Shown here: positions 1 through 6,139 of the stretch, one piece after another
How positions within the stretch are numbered: the first letter of the stretch is position 1
How the letters are laid out: every line of letters starts with the position of its first letter
Source of the DNA: Planctomycetota bacterium
GTDB taxonomy: Bacteria; Planctomycetota; Planctomycetia; Pirellulales; Lacipirellulaceae
Direction of reading: 5' to 3'
Length of the DNA: 7,208 bases
NCBI GenBank assembly: GCA_013151315.1
Contig: JAADIN010000132.1
Coordinates: forward strand, 1 to 7,208
Position numbers and translations under genes: made by a program
Notes under the pieces: model-generated
Databases searched by the model: none
Seen by the model: only the letters and a program-made list of their open reading frames with translations
What the model was told of the DNA's origin: nothing

Positions 1-2
1 TG

Positions 3-554
3 GCGACGCTAGGGCTCGTCGTGTTGGCCCTGCCGATGTTGATTATCGCGGCGCTCGTCAAATGGTCGTCGCCAGGGCCCGTGTTCTTTCGACAGAAACG
101 ATATGGGCTGATGGGCGAAGAGATTCGCGTCTGGAAGTTCCGCTCGATGCGCTGTTGCGACAACGGGCCTGAAATTCGACAGGCCGAGAAAGACGACGAG
201 CGGATTACGCCGATCGGTCAATTGTTGCGCCGGACGTCGCTCGACGAGTTGCCGCAGTTACTCAACGTGATTGCCGGCAGCATGTCGCTCGTAGGGCCAA
301 GGCCCCATGCGAGCGCCCACAACGAGCAATATCGCTGTCTCATCGACGGCTACATGCTACGACACAAGGTGAAACCGGGAATCACCGGGCTGGCTCAGGT
401 AAACGGCTGGCGCGGCGAAACCGAGACGCTCGAAAAAATGGAACGCCGCATTGAATTCGACCATCGCTACATCCGTGAATGGTCGCTAGGGATGGATCTG
501 AAGATCCTGCTGCAAACGGTGGCCGTGGTGCTGCGGCAGGAAAACGCTTATTGA
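3..554 (+). CDS. WcaJ-type undecaprenyl-phosphate sugar phosphotransferase, C-terminal part (5' partial)
   Basis: This is a membrane-bound phosphoglycosyl transferase that moves a sugar-1-phosphate, usually glucose, from a UDP-sugar onto undecaprenyl phosphate, the first step of exopolysaccharide or capsule assembly. The frame is open to the window edge, so the start and N-terminal membrane region are missing; about 183 codons of the catalytic bacterial sugar transferase domain remain. Visible in order are the hydrophobic re-entrant segment (LALPMLIIAALVK), SPGPVFFRQKRYG, the KFRSM motif, the catalytic Asp-Glu pair in SLDELPQLLNV (codons at 243-248), SLVGPRP, the HNEQY...YMLRHKVKPGITGLAQVNGWRGET block and a C-terminus ending in ENAY. 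The RHKVKPGITG and NGWRGET blocks are what I know from the WcaJ/TIGR03023 group rather than from short PglC-like enzymes. The sugar is not determined by the sequence. Upstream polysaccharide genes would be expected outside the window. Confidence 0.93.
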   Translation, partial: ATLGLVVLALPMLIIAALVKWSSPGPVFFRQKRYGLMGEEIRVWKFRSMRCCDNGPEIRQAEKDDERITPIGQLLRRTSLDELPQLLNVIAGSMSLVGPRPHASAHNEQYRCLIDGYMLRHKVKPGITGLAQVNGWRGETETLEKMERRIEFDHRYIREWSLGMDLKILLQTVAVVLRQENAY

Positions 555-577
555 AAGCGTGGGCAGCATCTTTTCTT

Positions 578-603
578 GCTTTTTCCCAGAATTCTTGGGA
601 AGC
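578..603 (+). other. Hairpin downstream of the sugar transferase gene
   Basis: GCTT at 578-581 pairs with AAGC at 600-603, and CCCA at 585-588 pairs with TGGG at 596-599, leaving a three-T bulge and a loop containing the palindrome GAATTC. No U-tract follows, so it is not a classical intrinsic terminator. It could be a 3' end stabiliser or a regulator site in the leader of the sigma factor operon. The structure is seen in the sequence; the role is unknown. Confidence 0.35.
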
Positions 604-613
604 TAACTCCTGA

Positions 614-643
614 CCGGTGTTTTCTCTACCGGAACCATTTTTT
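614..643 (+). terminator. Possible intrinsic terminator or attenuator before the sigma factor gene
   Basis: CCGGT (614-618) pairs with ACCGG (628-632) around a nine-base pyrimidine-rich loop. A run of six T (638-643) follows after five bases. The stem is only five pairs, so termination would be weak. The T-run ends one base before the AGGAG ribosome binding site (645-649) of the sigma factor gene. It may therefore end transcripts from the sugar transferase gene or modulate expression of the operon. Both roles are inference. Confidence 0.35.
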
Positions 644-657
644 CAGGAGTTTGGTTT

Positions 658-1155
658 GTGGATTTGCCGGACGATGCACGTCTGATAGGTGACTTGCTCG
701 ACCAGCATGGTGCGGCACTGGAGCTCTACGCCTCGCAGTGGACCAATTGCCCCGAAGACTGCGTGCAAGAAGCTTTCGTCGAACTGGCGGGGCGGCTTCA
801 GCCGCCGGGTCACGTGGTTGCATGGCTTTACCGCGTCGTTCGCAATCGAGCCATGAACGCCGGTCGCGCAGCACGACGGCGGGTGCATCACGAGCAAATT
901 GCAGGTGCGCAAAGACGGCAAGCGATCGGCGACGTCGAAAAATTTTTGCTGACCGAAGCGTTGAATGCGTTGACCGCCGAAGATCGCGAAGTGGTCGTTT
1001 TACGGGTTTGGAGCGATCTTAGCTGGCAACAAATTGCAGAGCTAATCAACACTTCGTCGAGTAGTGCCCAGCGGCGATACGCAGGGGCGCTTGAAAAACT
1101 AAAACAAGTTTTGGAGCCAACATGTCTACCAAACATAATTTACCGCCCGAGCTAG
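658..1155 (+). CDS. ECF-type RNA polymerase sigma factor
   Basis: This 165-residue protein has the two-domain plan of extracytoplasmic-function sigma factors. Region 2 covers about residues 13-78, with the CPEDCVQEAFVELA helix and the core-binding and -10-reading stretch WLYRVVRNRAMNAGRAARRR. Region 4 covers about residues 97-152, with ALNALTAEDREVVVLRVW followed by the helix-turn-helix LSWQQIAELI...AQRRYAGALEKL that reads the -35 element. No region 1.1 or 3 is present. The GTG start is chosen because AGGAG sits eight bases upstream (645-649) and no ATG, GTG or TTG lies between it and the upstream gene in this frame. The last 34 bases overlap the next gene in another frame, which suggests translational coupling. 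The protein probably redirects RNA polymerase in response to a signal handled by the two downstream gene products; its regulon and ECF group cannot be read from the sequence. Confidence 0.92.
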   Translation: MDLPDDARLIGDLLDQHGAALELYASQWTNCPEDCVQEAFVELAGRLQPPGHVVAWLYRVVRNRAMNAGRAARRRVHHEQIAGAQRRQAIGDVEKFLLTEALNALTAEDREVVVLRVWSDLSWQQIAELINTSSSSAQRRYAGALEKLKQVLEPTCLPNIIYRPS

Positions 1156-1604
1156 CCGGTTTTGAAGCAAGATTGCGAGCCGAGCCATTGGCTGCCAGCG
1201 GAGTCGATCGCGACGGGCTGATGTATCAGGCAGGTTGGGCTGCGGCAGAAGCGTCGCGAAAGTCCGGCTGGCTGTGGCCGACGACCTCAGTCGTGCTGGC
1301 CGCGTCGGTGGTGGTGCTAGCTGCGTTGTTGCTCAGCAGCTCGTCGGAGATGTCGAGTGTGGCCCGCGTGGAAGTCGAAACCAAACCAGTCGCAGTTCCT
1401 GTCGTAGTCGTCGAGCCTAAAGAACCGGTGATCAATACATGGCGGCAGCCGAAGCTACGGTGGACAAGCCGTTCGCCTTTCTTAGTAATGCGCGAGCGGG
1501 CGTTGCGAATGGAATTTGACGAACCAGATTCCATGGCTTGGGCAGACGGCGACTACGTACCCAAAGCCGTGACTGCGAGAGAACTGATGCAAGAGATCCT
1601 ATAG
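1122..1604 (+). CDS. Single-pass membrane protein in sigma factor operon, candidate anti-sigma factor
   Basis: This 160-residue protein has a cytoplasmic N-terminus of about 50 residues, one clear transmembrane helix at about 52-72 (TTSVVLAASVVVLAALLL), and an outer part of about 85 residues with a valine-rich stretch (residues 90-98). The N-terminal pattern LPPELAGFEARL...RDGLMYQAGWAAAEA resembles small proteins I associate with planctomycete ECF loci. It lacks the HxxxCxxC zinc motif of ZAS anti-sigma factors, so an anti-sigma role rests on topology, gene order and the 34-base overlap with the sigma gene. The ATG start follows TGGAG (1112-1116) by five bases. Its stop codon overlaps the AGGAG ribosome binding site of the next gene, so all three genes are very likely co-transcribed. 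The function is not proven, and a membrane adaptor or sensor is an alternative. Confidence 0.85.
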   Translation: MSTKHNLPPELAGFEARLRAEPLAASGVDRDGLMYQAGWAAAEASRKSGWLWPTTSVVLAASVVVLAALLLSSSSEMSSVARVEVETKPVAVPVVVVEPKEPVINTWRQPKLRWTSRSPFLVMRERALRMEFDEPDSMAWADGDYVPKAVTARELMQEIL

Positions 1605-1614
1605 GAGAAACCTC

Positions 1615-3111
1615 ATGAAGACGTTTTTCAGTCGTTTGGTAGGCGGAGTTTTTTTGGTGTTGCTTTCCTCGGCTGGTTTACGAGGCGAAGTGCGTGTGGT
1701 CAAAAATTTTGGTGAGGAGGATGGCTTCACGCTTTACAAGATGACTGTGACGGCGGCTGCGGAACCCGCGCCGGCGCTCAAGCACCGCTTGTGTCTTCGC
1801 CCACACGAATACAAGCCAGGAAACGCCGCCACGTATTACTTGCGAGCAAACGCCGAGAATGGATTGAGCGGTGCTTGGAGAAATGCTCGTAAGGAGTTTG
1901 GCGAAGCGGTGGACGATTGGTACGGCGATTCGATTCCGCTGAATGAATTGCCGCTCGATATGGTGCGCAAAGCGGCAGGCCGATTTGACAGCCTTGTCTC
2001 AAATTTTATCGAACCCGCTTCCACTAGGCAAGATTGTGACTGGGGATACAACTTGACGGAATTACGAGGCTCGGAAGTCTATGCGATGTTACTGCCAGGT
2101 GCGCAGCAATCGAGATCGATCGCTCGGATGCTCGCGCTGCGAAGCAGACTGGCCATTGTCGAGGGCCGTTTTGATGACGCAATCGATCACATGAGAATGA
2201 ACTATCGCCTTGCGAGTAACGTGGGGCAGGAGCCAATTTTGGTTTGCGGACTTATTGGCATCGCGATCGAAGGTGTCACCAGTCATACGGTGATCGATCT
2301 GATCTCCGCCCCGGATTCTCCCAACTTGTACTGGGCGCTCACCGAATTGCCCCGTCCGTTGGTCGATATGCGCGAGGCGATTCGTCTCGAGGTGTCGGCG
2401 TGCGAAAGGGTTTGCCCGATCTTGCTCGATGCAGAAACGGCGGAACATTCTCCAGAGGAATGGGCTCGATTGATCGCTCGGAACATCGACTTTCTGAAAG
2501 GTTTGTGGGGAAGTTCTTCTGGCACCGAAGAGTTTTTTGAAGGACAAAACCTCGTCGGTATCGCGGTTACTGGATTGGCGTTAAGAACTTACCCAGCCGC
2601 GAAGCAACGGTTGCTTCACGCGGGGATGGCTGTGGATCGCGTGGAGAAGATGCCCGTGGGACAGGTGTTGGCCATAGATGCCGCTCGCGAGTACCGACGT
2701 ATTGCCGATGAACAAGAAAAATGGTGGTACGTGCCGTTTCCTGTGGCTCGACATCGCATGAAAGAGGCGGGAAGAAGGTTCTACGACGTTGGTTTGCAGT
2801 CCGGATTTGGCGCAACGCTTGCAAGTCTTTTATCGCCTGCAACACGAGCTGCCCGTACCGCTCAGGCCCGCCATGAATGGCAAATGAATGCCTTGCGTGT
2901 GATCGAAGCTCTGCGAATGCACGCCGCCGAGACGGGTCGGCTGCCGGAATCGTTGGACGAGATCCAAATCGTTCCGGTCCCGGAAAATCCTATCACGACC
3001 CATCCGTACCAGTATCACCTCGACGGCCAAACGGCAGTGCTTGAATTACCGTTTAGCGACGGCATGCCAGGCGTCGCCTCTCGGTACGAGATTACATTGG
3101 CTGATCCTTAA
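1615..3111 (+). CDS. Exported protein of unknown function, third gene of the sigma factor operon
   Basis: This 498-residue protein begins with a signal peptide (MKTFFSRLVGGVFLVLLSSAG, probable cleavage near residue 24), so it should act in the periplasm or outside the cell. I do not recognise a catalytic family. The central part is largely helical in appearance, including a charged and aromatic stretch at about 357-390 with EKWWYVPFPVARHR. The tail (about 423-485) reads NALRVIEALRMHAAETGRLPESLDEI, then VPVPENPITTHPYQYHLDG. This 'grow along a helix, then LPxSLxxI, then PxNPxT..Y.Y' layout recurs in planctomycete exported proteins and is reminiscent of the part of pseudopilins that follows the N-terminal helix. 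AGGAG at 1603-1607 lies seven bases before the ATG and overlaps the preceding stop codon. The position suggests an effector or sensor partner of the sigma and membrane protein pair; that is inference. Confidence 0.85.
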   Translation: MKTFFSRLVGGVFLVLLSSAGLRGEVRVVKNFGEEDGFTLYKMTVTAAAEPAPALKHRLCLRPHEYKPGNAATYYLRANAENGLSGAWRNARKEFGEAVDDWYGDSIPLNELPLDMVRKAAGRFDSLVSNFIEPASTRQDCDWGYNLTELRGSEVYAMLLPGAQQSRSIARMLALRSRLAIVEGRFDDAIDHMRMNYRLASNVGQEPILVCGLIGIAIEGVTSHTVIDLISAPDSPNLYWALTELPRPLVDMREAIRLEVSACERVCPILLDAETAEHSPEEWARLIARNIDFLKGLWGSSSGTEEFFEGQNLVGIAVTGLALRTYPAAKQRLLHAGMAVDRVEKMPVGQVLAIDAAREYRRIADEQEKWWYVPFPVARHRMKEAGRRFYDVGLQSGFGATLASLLSPATRAARTAQARHEWQMNALRVIEALRMHAAETGRLPESLDEIQIVPVPENPITTHPYQYHLDGQTAVLELPFSDGMPGVASRYEITLADP

Positions 3112-3119
3112 TCCCAATA

Positions 3120-3211
3120 GCCACGAAAGACATAAAAAGACACGAAAAGAAGGAATGGTTCGGGTCAATATCTTCGTTTCGTTTTTTGTGCATTTTCGTG
3201 TTTTTTGTGGC
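3120..3211. repeat. Long imperfect A/T-rich hairpin made of 10-base tandem units
   Basis: The left arm (3120-3149) is three 10-base units: CCACGAAAGA, CATAAAAAGA, CACGAAAAGA. The right arm (3182-3211) is their approximate reverse complement, ending in TTTTTTGTGGC. Aligned over 30 positions, the arms give 22 Watson-Crick pairs, five G:U pairs in the + strand transcript and three mismatches, around a 32-base loop. It lies between two same-strand genes, nine bases after the stop codon of the sigma factor operon. I recall similar CACGAAA-type repeats scattered in planctomycete and other environmental genomes, where they yield spurious reading frames; that recollection is unchecked. Likely roles are transcription termination, mRNA 3' end protection or a non-autonomous repeat element. 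Confidence 0.75.
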
Positions 3212-3259
3212 GATTCTGTCGCAACTCGCTGAAGTATTACCTTTTCTTTATCTCAAAAA

Positions 3260-4801
3260 ATGGATACACGTATGAAAATGCTTTCCGCAGTTTTTCTGTG
3301 TTGGTTTGCTCCACTTGCCGTCGCTGCGGATCATGCCGCGGCGCTGAAGGACTATTTGACCGACGATGTTGTTGCAGTGGCCTATCTCGATCTCTCGGCA
3401 ATCGATACGCACGGCACCTTAAAATGGGCCGAGGAGCTCGGGCTGGTGACGTCGGAAGATCGAGCCGACCTAGCCAAAATACAGACAATGGTGCAGGGGC
3501 GAGCGGACGAATTAGCCGATCTCGGCGCAAGTCACTGCTACTTACTCTTTCGTGTCTCCGACGTGGGACACCGAGGCCCGTCGTGGGTGGTGCCGATTAC
3601 CAAAAGCGGCAAACCAAAATGGGAGGAGGTGCCGTGGATGCCACAGTTTTGGGAAGTCGTCGACGGCGCGCTGCTTGGCGGAATGACCGAGGCACAACTA
3701 GAACATCTAAAAAACACCCGGCCGACTACGCCGCGGGATTTGAGCGATGCCTGGGCAGCGCTAGGGCAGGGCGATTGCGGGTTGATGATTGTTGGCGACC
3801 GCAACTCTCGCCGCGTGGTGCGCGAGATGTTTCCGCCGCTGCCCGAGCCGTTTGGTGCGATCAACGGCAAGCTGATTGCCGACGGTTTGCTATGGGGCGG
3901 GGTTTCATTAAAACTACCGCCACAGCCCGCGGCGGAAATTGTTGTTGAGACGCGAGATACCCGGGCGGCAACCACTGTGGCAGAAGCGATGACCAGCGGT
4001 CTCGCGTTGGCAAAACAAATCTTGCCGTTCAATCAGGTATTGACCAAGGAAGACCGCGAGGCACTGGCCCATGCTTTTCGTCCGCAAGTCGAGGGGGCTC
4101 GCGTCCGGATTGCGTTGGGTGAGCTTACGAACGATGTTCAGTTGTTGACGAAGTTGCTGAGCCCACCGGTTCGCGAGGCGCGACAGGCGGCGCATCGCAA
4201 TCAGCGGATGAATCAGTTTAAGAACATTGCTTTGGCATTTCATAATTATGCCGACCGATACAAGACGTTGCCAGCACATGCAAACTACGACGACAACGGA
4301 AAACCACTGCTAAGCTGGCGCGTGCATTTGTTACCCTACCTGGATCAGAGTGCGCTGTACAAGCAGTTTCATCTCGATGAGCCGTGGGATAGCAAACACA
4401 ATCGGCCATTGGCTGAAATTCTGCCAGCGATCTACGCCGATCCCGATTCCGCGTTGCGCAGAATCAACGCAGCGGGGAAAACGACGTTTGTCGTGCCCGT
4501 CAGCGAGGGGATGGTGTTTGGTCGTCCTGAAGGCACGAAGTTCAAGGAAATCATCGACGGCACGAGCAACACGATCATGTTCGTCGAGGTCGTGCCGGAG
4601 AGGGCCGTCATTTGGACCAAGCCGGACGACTGGAAAGTGAATCTTGACGATCCCTGGCAAGGGGTGCGGCGGGACGATCGCGATTGGTTTACGACCGGAT
4701 TTTGTGATGGGCATGCTAAGGTTTTTGATTCTTCTTTGCCAGCGAAGAAGCTACGAGCGCTGCTGACGCGAGCAGGCAAAGAGATCATCGAGTGGCCGTA
4801 G
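3260..4801 (+). CDS. Secreted protein with C-terminal DUF1559 domain
   Basis: This 513-residue protein has a signal peptide (hydrophobic core LSAVFLCWFAPLAVA, probable cleavage near AVAAD), a long N-terminal region of about 280 residues, and a C-terminal DUF1559 domain from about residue 305. Diagnostic blocks are NQRMNQFKNIALAFHNY (314-330), LLSWRVHLLPYLDQ (350-363), YKQFHLDEPWDS (367-378), DGTSNTI (433-439), WTKP (452-455) and FCDGHA (481-486). DUF1559 is hugely expanded in planctomycetes, mostly on pilin-like proteins with an N-terminal methylation motif; that motif is absent here. The N-terminal part, starting ALKDYLTDDVVAVAYLDLSAID, has no family I can name firmly. The molecular function is unknown; a cell-surface or periplasmic location is likely. 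The start is uncertain: ATG codons at 3260, 3272 and 3278 all precede the signal peptide and none has a good ribosome binding site. Confidence 0.9.
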   Translation: MDTRMKMLSAVFLCWFAPLAVAADHAAALKDYLTDDVVAVAYLDLSAIDTHGTLKWAEELGLVTSEDRADLAKIQTMVQGRADELADLGASHCYLLFRVSDVGHRGPSWVVPITKSGKPKWEEVPWMPQFWEVVDGALLGGMTEAQLEHLKNTRPTTPRDLSDAWAALGQGDCGLMIVGDRNSRRVVREMFPPLPEPFGAINGKLIADGLLWGGVSLKLPPQPAAEIVVETRDTRAATTVAEAMTSGLALAKQILPFNQVLTKEDREALAHAFRPQVEGARVRIALGELTNDVQLLTKLLSPPVREARQAAHRNQRMNQFKNIALAFHNYADRYKTLPAHANYDDNGKPLLSWRVHLLPYLDQSALYKQFHLDEPWDSKHNRPLAEILPAIYADPDSALRRINAAGKTTFVVPVSEGMVFGRPEGTKFKEIIDGTSNTIMFVEVVPERAVIWTKPDDWKVNLDDPWQGVRRDDRDWFTTGFCDGHAKVFDSSLPAKKLRALLTRAGKEIIEWP

Positions 4802-4832
4802 CACTCCGGCGACCTGTCAGATCGCGGCTATT

Positions 4833-4847
4833 GTAGTTTCCTACTAC
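4833..4847. terminator. Small hairpin between convergent genes
   Basis: GTAGT (4833-4837) and ACTAC (4843-4847) can pair around a five-base loop. TTTCCTATCTCTT follows on the + strand. The position, between the stop codons of two convergent genes only 50 bases apart, suits a terminator, but the five-pair A/T-rich stem and broken T-run make it weak. Confidence 0.25.
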
Positions 4848-4851
4848 TTTC

Positions 4852-5766
4852 CTATCTCTTAAAGATCGCCGGATTGCCTTTATCAAAATCGGCATCGGCA
4901 AGGTTGTCCAGCACCGTGACGTTGAGGTAGGTGTAAGATTCCTCGAGCGGCGCCGGATCGCCCGGCTTCTTAGGCCACAGGTAGGCTGCGTAGCGAATCG
5001 GGATTCGCAGTTCGTTGTCGATAAAGACTTCCGCTTTGTGGAAACGGAAATTGCGACGTGCAGTCGGGTGCGTGACCACGAGTTGAGTCACTGGGCGTTT
5101 GTTGATCTTGTTTTGAAAAACCTGGACCTCGCACTCGCCAAAATTCACGTCGTTCGTCGCGACATCGATCAGCTCGGTCGTGAGACCGCGGATGCCGAGC
5201 TTCATGATGGGGTATTTTTGACCACTCATGGCGAGGGCACCTTCGGGGTCGAGCTCCATGGGAGGAAGACGTCGCTTCCAGCCGCAATCGCGGGCAACCA
5301 GTTTGCCCTTCTCGCCGTTGGGAAGATCGTTGTAGAGACACTCCCGACCCTTACACGGGCTTAGAAAATACATGTAGACCGCAAAAGGGTGGTGTCGCAC
5401 TTTGACAAATGCGATCTCTTCGTCGCGAAGTTCGCCATTGATCCGCTCTTGCTTGCGTAGGATGGCGCTGTAGCCGGGGATACTGGTATCGAGATGCAGT
5501 AGGCTTTCTTGGGCCATGCGGAGGGCGGGCATCAGAGGGTGCTCGCCGGCGAGTTTCGCGAGGTCAAACGGAGGCTGCGGAGGGGCAACGGCAATGCGGC
5601 TCGCCACTTGCGGAGTTTCTTCCGCCGGCTCCTCGAGCGCCACGCGATGGATGGGTTCGGTAAGCTGGCCAACAGGCTCGGCCCCAGCACGCGAGTTGAG
5701 AGAAACGATGCTCGCCACCAGGATCAGCAAAGCAGCAGTTCGGGGGGATGAGAAAATCCTTCGCAT
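4852..5766 (-). CDS. Exported DUF1571 protein
   Basis: This 304-residue protein has a signal peptide (hydrophobic segment about 11-22, probable cleavage after AGA at residue 29), a low-complexity acidic and proline-rich linker to about residue 70, and a DUF1571 domain from about 76 to 299. The family signature is recognisable: HPLMPALRMAQESL, KQERINGELRDEE, VKVRHHPFAVYMYFLSP, LDPEGALAMSGQKYPI, FGECEV, NKRPVTQLVVTHP, AEVFIDNELRIPIRYAAYLWP, and LEESYTYLNV...LADADFD near the end. DUF1571 proteins are typical of planctomycetes and have no established activity; a lipoprotein-carrier-like (LolA/LppX) beta fold has been suggested for related families and is only a guess here. Cysteines at 138, 143, 161 and 212 lie in the mature, exported part. 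AGGAG (complement of 5777-5781) precedes the ATG by ten bases. The gene converges on the DUF1559 gene and diverges from the hydrolase gene. Confidence 0.9.
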   Translation of the reverse strand: MRRIFSSPRTAALLILVASIVSLNSRAGAEPVGQLTEPIHRVALEEPAEETPQVASRIAVAPPQPPFDLAKLAGEHPLMPALRMAQESLLHLDTSIPGYSAILRKQERINGELRDEEIAFVKVRHHPFAVYMYFLSPCKGRECLYNDLPNGEKGKLVARDCGWKRRLPPMELDPEGALAMSGQKYPIMKLGIRGLTTELIDVATNDVNFGECEVQVFQNKINKRPVTQLVVTHPTARRNFRFHKAEVFIDNELRIPIRYAAYLWPKKPGDPAPLEESYTYLNVTVLDNLADADFDKGNPAIFKR

Positions 5767-6139
5767 AATTTCTTTACTCCTGCGGGGGCAAACTCTATCT
5801 AAAGATTAGGCGCTGGGGACGCTAAAATCCAGGTAAACCGGGCGGCGCAGCACGGCTCCTCATGCTCACACCATCGGTTAATGCGGATAATTCACAGTAT
5901 TTGGTGCAAACGGTAACCCACAAGACGCGTCGGCACAAGACGCATCGACCTCAAGATAAGAAGGATACCGAATGGAAGGGGTGCAAATCAAGGCGGGAAG
6001 GGCCATTGGGTACTATCGCCGGTCGCAGCAGAAACAATTACAATCTCCGGTCCAGGACGGCGGCTCAACGCAATCGGCAAAAGCGGAAAGTGGAGAGCCA
6101 GAAACTGCTAGCACGCCCGCAAGAAAAAGAATAGGCACC
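5767..6139. other. 373-base gap between divergent genes
   Basis: The gap must hold the promoters of the DUF1571 gene (leftward) and the hydrolase gene (rightward). Visible items are the leftward ribosome binding site at 5777-5781, a 15-base tandem repeat at 5919-5948, and a possible rightward -10 box TACAAT (6039-6044) without a convincing -35. The hydrolase frame stays open leftward to an ATG at 5972, which has AAGAAGGA six bases upstream, giving a possible 56-residue extension. A second, strongly basic frame (5862-6134) ends five bases before the hydrolase ATG. Neither upstream reading resembles a known domain. I see no RNA gene here. Confidence 0.5.
5919..5948. repeat. Two tandem copies of a 15-base repeat
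   Basis: CACAAGACGCGTCGG (5919-5933) is followed directly by CACAAGACGCATCGA (5934-5948). They match at 13 of 15 positions, both differences being G/A changes. The repeat lies in the divergent intergenic region, about 190 bases before the preferred hydrolase start. It could be a pair of regulator half-sites about one and a half helical turns apart, or a simple duplication. Confidence 0.6.

Noticed and set aside
631..636. GGAACC resembling the -35 element of ECF-type promoters, which would suggest autoregulation
   Set aside because: No matching -10 element lies at the needed spacing; that position falls inside the start of the sigma gene.
3041..3232. 63-codon frame spanning the end of the exported protein gene and the A/T hairpin
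   Set aside because: It is a by-product of the CACGAAA-type repeat and overlaps a well-supported gene.
3205..3948. 247-codon frame overlapping the DUF1559 gene
   Set aside because: Composition is Arg/Ser/Gly-rich as expected from an alternate frame of GC-rich coding DNA; the other frame carries the clear signal peptide and DUF1559 motifs.
5804..5828. Short imperfect inverted repeat GATTAGGCG / CGCTAAAATC in the leader of the DUF1571 gene
   Set aside because: It needs a bulge and mismatches, and such short dyads are expected by chance; no further support.
5886..5891. GATAAT resembling a -10 box upstream of the hydrolase gene
   Set aside because: The hexamer at the proper -35 distance (TGCTCA) matches the consensus at only three positions, and the box is about 250 bases from the preferred start.
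5862..6134. Basic 90-codon frame ending five bases before the hydrolase ATG
   Set aside because: No ribosome binding site before its ATG, no recognisable domain, Arg/Lys-rich low-complexity content and overlap with the alternative hydrolase extension. Coupled translation cannot be excluded, but nothing supports it.
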